64,000 nucleotides of DNA from Euglena gracilis. Its lineage: Eukaryota; Euglenida; Euglenophyceae; Euglenales. Under the pieces are notes generated by a model. The model was not told the DNA's origin. It made no database searches and saw only the letters and a program-made list of their open reading frames with translations. The stretch spans positions 2,386,619-2,450,618 of the forward strand of contig CP154955.1 in NCBI GenBank assembly GCA_039621445.1, read 5' to 3'. Shown here in pieces: positions 56,424 to 64,000 of this stretch. Position 1 is the stretch's first letter. Every line of letters begins with the position of its first letter. The position numbers and the translations under genes are program-made.

Positions 56424-56455
56424 GGTTCGATATCAGGAGGGCGTATGGGGTTTAG
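56424..56455 (+). CDS. Candidate 32-nt exon, gene 2 (version 1 of a duplicated exon)
   Basis: CCAGTCCAG / GGTTCGATATCAGGAGGGCG ... TTTAG / GTGGGG. In phase with 56123 it reads RVRYQEGVWGL. A sister segment with the same borders is at 58048-58079. Confidence 0.4.
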
Positions 56456-56906
56456 GTGGGGAGGTGTCCCCCCACCCCCGCCTGGACCGGAGGGGGGGTC
56501 TGGACCCCCCCTCCTGCCAGGGGGGGGGTCCAGACCGACCTGGGGGGGGACCCGGCACTCCCCAAAAAGGTCCAAATTTTCCTTCCGGCGCCTTGCGTCG
56601 AATGTTTTTTTTTGCATTTTTTGACAAGTTTTTGCCCAAAAAAAAAGTGCCCAAAATGGCACTTTTGGTCGCTTTGGGGTTTTCGGCCCGGCGCAAAGCG
56701 CCGGGACAAAAATCGGTCACCCGGACCGGACCCCCCCCCTGGACCAGAGGGGGTACCGGACCCCCCACCTGCCCCTACATCGAAGCTCGGTCCACCCCCC
56801 CCCGGACGGGGCCAGCTAGCCAGTCCACGTTTCTATCCCGGGGGCTCCTTAAAAAGATGTATGCTCCAAAGACTGGCGGGCAAAGCATTTCACCGCCCTG
56901 TGCCAG

Positions 56907-57011
56907 CGGCTGCCCGCCGTGCTGCAGGAGGCAGGCCATCCAGAGCAAGACGGTCGCTTCAGCCGGAAGGGACCCCACCCCCAGCCTTTCTCTGGCCTCT
57001 TTGGCCCTCTG
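56907..57011 (+). CDS. Possible exon, gene 2
   Basis: Acceptor CGCCCTGTGCCAG; frame RLPAVLQEAGHPEQDGRFSR then PHPQPFSGLFGPL before CTG/GTTGAC. Amphipathic, natural usage, but its phase does not fit a simple chain with its neighbours; it may be alternative or spurious. Confidence 0.3.
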
Positions 57012-58047
57012 GTTGACAAATCTAAATTTTATTTTAATTTGATTTTAATTCGATTTTAATTCTTGCCCAGTCATTGTTTGGGAAGCTGCACACAAACCCA
57101 TTCTTGGCCCTGGAGGGGACCAAACTGTGACAGAATAATGGGTCAAAATATGGGCTGCCCGCCTCCATTTTTCACGGTGGGGGTCAACTTCACATAAATT
57201 CTGAGCCCAATTCTGAGCCCGGATTGTCCAACCTCCCCCGTCCTGGTTGAAGGGCGGTCCATAAGGGACGGGATTTTGCTTATTTTTTTTGTTACCTTTG
57301 GGCGGGCATAAGGGCCGGCCAAGGGCTGAACTGGGGCTTGAGCGGGGTCGAAAATTGAAAAGTCGAGAAACACATTTTTTGACGTTTTGGGTGGATGGGC
57401 GATGGTCCAAGAATGCCAGAATTTTTTTCCCCCGACGTCGACCCATTTCCCCCAAAAATGACCATTTTTTCGGCCATTTTTTCCTTTGGATTTTGCATTG
57501 AGTGTGCTGGACAGCTTATTTTTTTATTTCCTCAAGGACCGCCCTGCCTGGAGGGGACACTGATGGGGTCCTAATGGGGGGAAGGGGCACCCCCTCCCCC
57601 TGTTAGGGCCGTTAAGCGACGCCCTGGCACGGAGCTGTTCGAGGATTGTGGCTGGATCGGGCTTCTTTTTAATTCAAAAGAACCACCCACCTCCGGGGGG
57701 GGGGGAGGCGGTGGGTGGGTCTGGGGCTGGACCCCTCGGGGATCTTAAAAAGAAGCCTGGGCTGGACCCCGGAAGGCTTCCGGGAGGGAGAGCCCTCCGT
57801 CTTCTCGGTGTGTGTTCCGACCCTGGGTATGATGGGTATGATAAGAAGCGGAGACAATCTGGAAAGCAAAGAAACCAGGATATGGCTAAGTCGTCTGTGT
57901 GTTGCACATCTTGCCCGTTATTTTATTTTGAAACCCAAAGGATTTAGTGTAATATGTGTTCATAATCAACATCGCATTTGAAGCAAATGGCAAAGGGAGC
58001 TTCAATTCTTTTTCATCCTTCATGAGGTGCTGCACACCGACAGTCAG

Positions 58048-58298
58048 GGTTCGATATGAGGAGGCCGTCCATGGTTTGCGTAGGGGCTATTCTAACCCAA
58101 AACATTTCTGGCTCTTGGCCGCATCTACAAGCCGGTGGTGGCACAACCGGAACAGATCCAACCTCACACGACATACCTGCGGACCCTGCACAGGGGGGAT
58201 GTGTGGACCCAATATTTAAGGGGGGACTGGGTGGAGCCTTTGGCCATCCGCAGCTGCCATCACTCACGTTCCGGCTGTACGGGAATCCACGAAACCTG
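58048..58298 (+). CDS. Candidate exon, gene 2
   Basis: Acceptor CACCGACAGTCAG; donor CTG/GTGGGT. The frame FDMRRPSMVCVGAILTQN, then a Gly/Thr/Pro-rich middle, then DPIFKGGLGGAFGHPQLPSL and TFRLYGNPRNL is open throughout and leaves phase 0, exactly as the next exon requires. The first 32 bases resemble the exon at 56424 and are open in a second frame (VRYEEAVHGL). Confidence 0.5.
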
Positions 58299-58867
58299 GT
58301 GGGTGGTGGGTGGGGGGTTGACTCCCCTTCCCGTACGACCCTCTTTGTACCTAAAAGTATCCTGGTTCGCTCTGTGCCGGGAGGTGGGGGAGTATCTGGC
58401 AACCCTCAAAGTGCCACACTCTTCCTTCTGGTGCTTTGCACCCACATTTTAGCATTTTTGACGACAATTTGAAGTGTCCAGAATACCGTTTGGGTGGCAA
58501 AATCTTTCGATCCAGTGCTTCGCGCCGGGCAGAAAGTGGGCTATTTTGGCCATGCCACTACAAAATCCCCCTGAACAGAAGCTCAACAGGCCTCACTCCG
58601 ACCATTGGCCAATAACGGGGGGGGGGGCTTCTATTGGGGAACGATCAGTTGAAAAAAAGACTAGCGGGCTTCTATTCCGGAGGTTTAGTTTGTGGAGGGA
58701 GACCCGGACCACCCCCCACCCTGGCTTTACGGCCAACCCCAGGGCATTACGTGAGCGTTGGTTTTGTAAGGACCCCCGGACCCTCCTCCCCCTCCCGGGA
58801 GAGGGGGGGGGTCTGGCACCCCCCCCCCCTCCTCTCACTGATCACCCTGCCAAACCCTGCCTTGCAG

Positions 58868-59003
58868 GTGATGCGGATCCTGCGGCGGCTGGAGGCCCAG
58901 GAGCCCCTCTCGCTGTCGGGGCTGGCCTGCCTGGCGGACTTCAGCATCGGGGACGAGCGGCTCCTTCTCCTCGGCCCCCCGCCCGCCGACGGCGTGTGGC
59001 AAG
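58868..59003 (+). CDS. Exon, gene 2
   Basis: Textbook acceptor CCAAACCCTGCCTTGCAG and donor CAAG/GTGTCC. Reads VMRILRRLEAQEPLSLSGLA then CLADFSIGDERLLLLGPPPA and DGVWQ. GC3 is extremely high. The one left-over base plus two from 60244 restores Gly. Confidence 0.7.
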
Positions 59004-59779
59004 GTGTCCCCCCCAACCGTAACTGTGGTGCCGCGCGGCGCACGGGGTGGGTCGCCCGCTGTATTTGGTCCCGGTGTTTACCAAACTTCCGCTGACTGAA
59101 TTGGGATGCATTTGAGTGCCTCATGACGGTGTGAGATGGGGTTGGCATGGCGCTGTGGTACAAATCACACGTGGAAACCAGGCATTTGCTTAAGGGATTG
59201 CAGTACCCCCCTGGGGGGGGGGCTGGACTGCAGCTAGTCCAAATTTGGCTAGTGGGATTTCTAGCAGACCCCCCCCCCCCGGGGGGGTCTGCTAGCAGGG
59301 CTAGCTAGTGGAATTTTTTTTTCCAGTGACCGGCGCGAAGCGCCGAAAATTTTTTTTTGGGACCCCCAAAAATGGCCAAAAATGCCCGTTTTTGGCCATT
59401 TTTGGGAATTTTTTGGAACAAAATCAGCCAAAAACCTATTAAGAACCTCATTTTTCCTCTGGCGCGCAGCGCCGGAGGAAATTTTTTTTCCAGTTCGGGG
59501 GACCCCCAGACCCCCCCGGGGGGGGGAGGGGGGTTCTAGCTCGTCCGATCTAGTCCGATTGGCTAGCCAGTACCCCCCCCCCCGGGGTCTTTAAGCAAAT
59601 GCCTGGTGGAAACGTGTGCTTTCGGTTTCAGTTGTTTCACTTTATTTTTGATGCTGAATGTTGAATGTCGGATGGCATGTAACTTTTTGTTGATGTGTTA
59701 TGAGTGGTATGTGTGTATGATGTGCCTAATTCCGTAAAAATGAATGAATGAATGAACAAACTAACGATAATACTGGGGG

Positions 59780-59972
59780 GGGGGGTAAAAATTGGTCATA
59801 TGTAAAATTTGTTGGGTTGGTTCAAAAATTGGTTCAAAAATTGCCCAGATATTTCCTCACCATTTCAAGGGTTCTGCCCAATTTTTTCACCGGAGGGTCG
59901 TGCGTTTGATTCTCGCTCAGCATCATTTTCAAGTTGGAGAACCACCCAGACAATCTTTTAAAAAAAGACTAT

Positions 59973-60064
<92 letters not shown>

Positions 60065-60135
60065 AGAAATAAAGAAATAAAGAAATAAATAAATAAATAA
60101 AGAAATAAAAAGATAAATAAATAAATAAATCATCA
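59780..60135 (+). repeat. Possible tRNA-derived SINE with an (AAAT)n tail
   Basis: GTGCGTTTGATTCTCGC at 59898 approximates a Pol III box B; it is followed by ~60 bases and then about 150 bp of AAAT/AAAG repeats ending in (CAT)n. It lies in an intron. Box A is unclear. Confidence 0.4.
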
Positions 60136-60243
60136 TCATCATCATCATCATCATTATTGTTGTATTTGTTAATTTGTCCTTGGTCCCCCCCCCCCAATTT
60201 CCAAGGCATGCGGCTTGGGGCCCCACCGCCCTCTCACCGCCAG

Positions 60244-60349
60244 GCCAGCGGCTGTGGCGGCTGCTGCGGCGCACGCGGGCGGCGGAGGAGCAGCTGTACC
60301 GCCAGATGAACCAGGCCATGCGTGACAACCGCGGCGTCGACCGCTGGAA
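60244..60349 (+). CDS. Exon, gene 2: first helices of an ADP-ribosyltransferase domain
   Basis: Acceptor CCTCTCACCGCCAG; frame GQRLWRLLRRTRAAEEQLYR then QMNQAMRDNRGVDRW. The LY-x-x-MN-x-AMRD pattern matches the LY-x-x-LN-x-ALR block that opens arginine-specific (R-S-E class) ADP-ribosyltransferases (Pfam ART family). The donor GGAA/GTGCGC is chosen because AA plus the G at 62640 restores Lys in phase; the frame stays open past it. Confidence 0.7.
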
Positions 60350-62102
60350 GTGCGCCCTCGCGGCGGGGGACTTGGGGGTGGGTGGTCCCTCCGGGATGTG
60401 GGGTGGGCGGAGGGTCCTTTTCTTGTTTGGTTTTTGTAGTTTATTTTCGGCCCGAAGTGCCAAAAATATTTTTTGGAACCCAAAATTGGAACCCCAGATT
60501 CGGATGTGCCAAGCCCCCCAACCCCCGGATGGATGCCAACATCTCTAAGACACCAAAACACCAAAAGCCCACAATGATTTATTTGCAGCTATGCCCCCCT
60601 CTAAGATTTTTTGTCGCTTTTGGGAACAAATCACTCATTTTTTTCTGTTTTTCCGCTCCGCAGCGTTAGTAAAATGGCTTTTAAGGCTTTTTGTGGCTTT
60701 TTTTTTCAGAGGGTGCACACATATTATCATTTAGACTTTCGTTTCGGCGGCTTGGGGGTGCACAATTGTTTAGTCATAGGCACAATTGGAACACTGCACA
60801 TTTTTAGGGGTGGGCTTTCAGTGGAAGCGGGCGCAGGTAGAATGCTCACCAAGCAATATTTATTTTTTTTTTCAAAGTTTTTTTCAAGGTTGGTGACCGG
60901 AGGACGGGGAGACTGGACCACGCACCTACGGCCGACCAGGGCCGACCAGGGCCGACCAGGGCCGACCAGGGCCGACCAGGGCCGACTATGATTTTCAGGA
61001 CCCCCGTAGGTGGGGGTTCCGACCAGAGCCGACCAGGGCCGACCAGGGCTGACCAGAGCTGACTTGCATGTGGTTGGCCGACCGAAGGGGGATGGATGAA
61101 GGAATTCGGCAGCTTTCCCTCTGGAACAAGCACCTCTGATGATGCTGGGCGATGCAGGGCGATGCTGGGCGATGCTGGGTGATGCTGGATTTTTGGAGAT
61201 CAGAGGTGGGGTTCCGATGCTGGGCGATGCTGGGCGTTGCAGGGTGTTGCTGGGCGATGCTGGGTGATGCTGGCATTTTTTTTTGTATATTTTGAAGAAC
61301 TAAACCCATTTTTGGATAATTTTCTCACAAATCTCCAGTTTTACACCCATTTTGGCCATTATGGACCAGTTTTTGCTTATTTGGGGGCTATTTGTCACTG
61401 ATTTGGCAAATATTGGGCTAATTTGGGTCAATCTGAGCATTTTTTATGTCATTTTGGCCATTTTGCGCCCTTTTGGTAATTTTGGGTTATTTTTCACAAT
61501 CTTTTGTGGATTTTGTTGGCGTTTTTGGGTAATTTTTGGTTATTTCAAGCCATTTTAGGTCATTTTTGGTTGCTTTTGGGGAGCCAATGGAAGCCTTATG
61601 GGGCACTTATTTTTGATCTTGGCGAGACAATTCAGAAAATCATTGCATCCCTTCACATTTTTTTCTGTGAAGGATACCCCCACCTATGGCCGACTATTTG
61701 CCGACCAGGGCCGACCAGGGCCGACCAGGGCCGACCAGGGCCGACCAGGGCCGACCAGAGCACCAAAATGGGAAGTGACCATGAAACCGTGAAAATGGGA
61801 AGTGAAAATGGGAAGTGCTTGGACCACCGGACCACGTCCCCCTGGGAGGGGGTTGGTTCGAACGGAAGGGGTGTTCTTATTCCTGACTTTTAGGCGTGTT
61901 CTTATTCCTGAATTTTAGGCGAGAAGTGCTAAGAATATTTTATACATTATGTATAATATTATTTATATACACTATATTTTTTTCTTTATGAATAATATGT
62001 ATATATTATGTATATATGTATATATGTATATTTTGCCCCCCCCCCCCTCGGAGCCAACCCCTTGGGGTGGTCTGACGACGCTTTTGACCTGGGGAATTGC
62101 TA

Positions 62103-62612
62103 CCCCCCCCCACCCCCCCCTCCCCCCCCCCCCCCAAATATAAGAAACCCGTTTCTTATATTTGGGTATCGGCCGATCGGCCCAAAGGGTTTCTTATATT
62201 TGGGGGTTTCTTATATTTGGGTGTCGAAGGCCCCAAGGGTTTTTTATAAATGGAACTTTTTCTTCCTTCAGTTCCTTCATGTAATTAAATACATGTGACC
62301 GCGCCGTGTAGGATTTTCTTCATGTCTGATGATTTCTGAGGCCCTGGAGCGTGTTTATGCTGTATCGAATGATTCCATCAGTCCAGAAGAAAGTGGTAGA
62401 GTGTTATTTCTGAATCTGGGAGCGATGTCGGTGAAAGAAAGATTCGCAAAGGAATGAGGGGTTTCTTATATTTGGATTAGCGTCCAACAGCCCAGGAGTT
62501 TCTTATATTCGGGGGTTTCTTATATTTGGGTGTCGGCTAAAAATCGGCCAAAGGGTTTCTTATATTTGGGGGTTTCTGATAGCGAGGGGTTTCTTATATT
62601 TGGGGGGGGGGT
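62103..62612. mobile_element. C-run MITE (AAATATAAGAAACCC type), copy 2, in an intron
   Basis: TA / C run to AAATATAAGAAACC and inverse end TTTCTTATATTTGGGG...GT / TA. About 510 bp against 518 bp in the copy at 33325. Its right end is 27 bases before the next exon, so it lies inside the polypyrimidine and branch-point region. Confidence 0.8.
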
Positions 62613-62639
62613 TACCGCCTCCCACTCCACCTCCTGCAG

Positions 62640-62715
62640 GTACCTCATCTATTGCCTGGACCGCGCCCTGGCGTCCTTGCCCTGCCCGGCAGCCCACCAA
62701 GTGTACCGCAGACAG
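62640..62715 (+). CDS. Exon, gene 2: NAD-site helix and VYR motif
   Basis: Acceptor CTCCACCTCCTGCAG. Reads (K)YLIYCLDRALASLPCPAAHQ then VYRRQ. This matches the family order YL-x2-L-x2-AL-x-x-LP...VYRG; the Arg (codon 62707-62709) would be the first residue of the R-S-E triad. No canonical GT follows the motif and a TAA is in frame at 62725, so the right border is unresolved (a GC donor at CAG/GCGGAA is one option). Confidence 0.65.
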
Positions 62716-62864
62716 GCGGAATTTTAAGGCACAGCTGACCTCCCCCCAACCTGCCTGGGCAGGCAGGCACGACTCCTCTCCCCTCGGAGGGGGGGGGGGT
62801 GTCCTGGTTCGGCAGAACTGTTGGCACCATCAGCGCCAGAATGCCTCGTATTCTTTTGCAGGCG

Positions 62865-62925
62865 AAAATTTTCCGCTCGAAAACATTTTTTCCGGGTCCG
62901 AGAGGCCAAAAAACAGCGTTTGCCG
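62865..62925 (+). repeat. Short piece of dispersed repeat B in an intron
   Basis: TTTTTTCCGGGTCCGAGAGG and GGCCAAAAAACAGCGTTT match the repeat B core. It follows a good acceptor-like TATTCTTTTGCAG at 62861 and may have replaced an exon. Confidence 0.6.
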
Positions 62926-63049
62926 TTGCCGGGGTCGCACCGAATCATATTCAAAACATGGGAATTTTAAAAACCTACATTTTATTTATTTTTTATTTTG
63001 ATTTTAACATCAATTTTGAAGAAAAAAACACCTTGCCGAGACGTAGCCC

Positions 63050-63238
63050 TAGAAAGCCAAATTCGGCCTGGCCGCGGGGTGGGGCTGCATTTCGACGTCG
63101 CCGGGGACTACCGTGAGACAGCCGTTGTGTGCTGGCCCGCGTTCAGCAGCTCCTCGGCCTCCCAGGAGGTGTGGGAAGCCATCGCCACCTCGTGCCCGGT
63201 TCCAACGCAAGGCACCGAACTTCACCTCTTCTCTAAAT
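63050..63238 (+). CDS. Exon, gene 2: STS-like motif of the ADP-ribosyltransferase
   Basis: Frame RPGRGVGLHFDVAGDYRETA then VVCWPAFSSSSASQEVWEAI and GTELHLFSK, ending at a consensus AAAT/GTAAGA donor. W-x2-F-S-S-S-S occupies the place of the family W-x2-F-(S/T)-S-(T/S)-S motif, and GTELHLF the strand after it. The ExE loop with the catalytic Glu would come next and is not found before the window ends. Start not fixed; candidate AGs at 63054-63060 do not match the phase left upstream. Confidence 0.65.
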
Positions 63239-63755
63239 GTAAGACCCCAACACCCCCTTCCCACAGCCATCCCGGGAGCCAAACTACTCTCCAAAAGCCT
63301 CGGGAAATGGCCAGGACGGGGATGGGGGATTAATTCGCACAAAGACATTCACTGGCTGCCACAGCACTGGGGCCTGGGTGCACGACCGCTAATCAACAGG
63401 AAACGAGCCAGCAGGTCAGCAAGTCATTATGGGCAGTGGAATAAGCAACGGGGTCGGACATCCCCCCGTGTGCCAGTTGATGGCTCGGCTTACGGTTCGG
63501 TCAGGTTAGTTTTATATTCCCGTGCTTGTCTTTGCCTAGCGGAAAAAGACAATTTAATACTTTTTCACCTCCCGTTGATTAGTAGTCGTGCACCTGGGCC
63601 CCTGTGTTGTGGCGACCAGTGAATGTGAACTCCCTCTCTCTGTTTGTTCTTCAGAGAAATTGCTGATTTGAATTATCAGGATCTCCCTCCCCCCTTGCAG
63701 AAGTTTGCAGGGGCCTAACTTCACCGCGTCGATGAAGGTGGCCTTTTCTGTCAAA

Positions 63756-63811
63756 TTTGGGGTTTGTTTTGCAGTGGCCTTCCACTGCAAAGCAAACCCC
63801 AAACTTGCCTA
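63756..63811. repeat. Inverted repeat, ~25-base arms
   Basis: TTTGGGGTTTGTTTTGCAGT and its near-perfect inverse around GGCCTTCC. Confidence 0.8.
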
Positions 63812-63907
63812 AAAAACTGTGGATACAAACGAGAATCATGTGGGTGGGATGCACATGGAAAGGCAGTCCCAACTGCTGGAGCTGACGATCTGGTAAAGGG
63901 ACACACA

Positions 63908-63912
63908 CACAA

Positions 63913-63968
<56 letters not shown>

Positions 63969-64000
63969 CGTACGCACGCACGCACGCACGCACGCACGCA
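63908..64000. repeat. (ACGC)n microsatellite running off the window
   Basis: CGCA repeats with a single T interruption at about 63971. Confidence 0.95.

Overview
This window looks like a piece of a eukaryotic nuclear genome from a repeat-laden alga or other protist. Credible genes are split by GT-AG introns, their exons are GC-rich, and they lie in a sea of transposons, minisatellites, microsatellites and very long G or C runs. No bacterial-style operon, rRNA or CRISPR array is present. I cannot name the species. All gene models rest on reading frames, splice signals and phase agreement seen by eye.

Region 1 (1-46.4 kb) is almost entirely mobile DNA, much of it nested. (a) A gene coding for a C-terminal PHD-type zinc finger, bounded by arrays of ~30-bp repeats, occurs three times: 2-901 (+), 2938-3456 (-, internally deleted) and a broken copy at 27738-28330 (+). 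(b) The third copy was hit twice. A 2.7-kb element with long inverted ends lies at 25009-27737 with a perfect 12-bp target duplication. A 3.75-kb pogo/Tc1-like DNA transposon lies at 28602-32353 with a TA duplication inside the flanking array. (c) Two more pogo-like copies occur: 17978-19946 (both ends kept, almost no transposase) and 33086 to about 35330 (itself carrying inserted MITEs). (d) At least seven short elements share one design: a TA target duplication, ends made of a C run and a G run, and a family-specific inverted repeat just inside. (e) hAT-like MITEs with 7-bp duplications lie at 5207-5634, 13110-13510 and 38756-39208. (f) A ~3.4-kb segment at 41153-44523 is bounded by inverted repeats and carries about eight near-identical 20-bp palindromes. 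Host-like coding in this region is sparse: a two-exon minus-strand gene end at 15351-16064 and an unidentified minus-strand coding stretch at about 22437-23105.

Region 2 (46.5-54.2 kb) appears to hold one plus-strand gene of at least six to nine exons. Several junctions agree in phase. Its only recognisable segment is a weak RIIa-like helical motif at 49064-49274. It ends at a TAA at 54182-54184.

Region 3 (56.0 kb to at least 63.24 kb) holds a second plus-strand gene. Its 3' exons (60244-60349, 62640-62715, about 63050-63238) spell an arginine-type ADP-ribosyltransferase fold: helix motif, a VYR motif and a W-x2-FSSSS motif. Introns of this gene carry a C-run MITE, a possible tRNA-derived SINE with an (AAAT)n tail and a fragment of a dispersed repeat. 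The catalytic Glu exon is not seen and may lie beyond the window. Between the two genes are dispersed repeats and a decayed Ty3/gypsy RNase H fragment.
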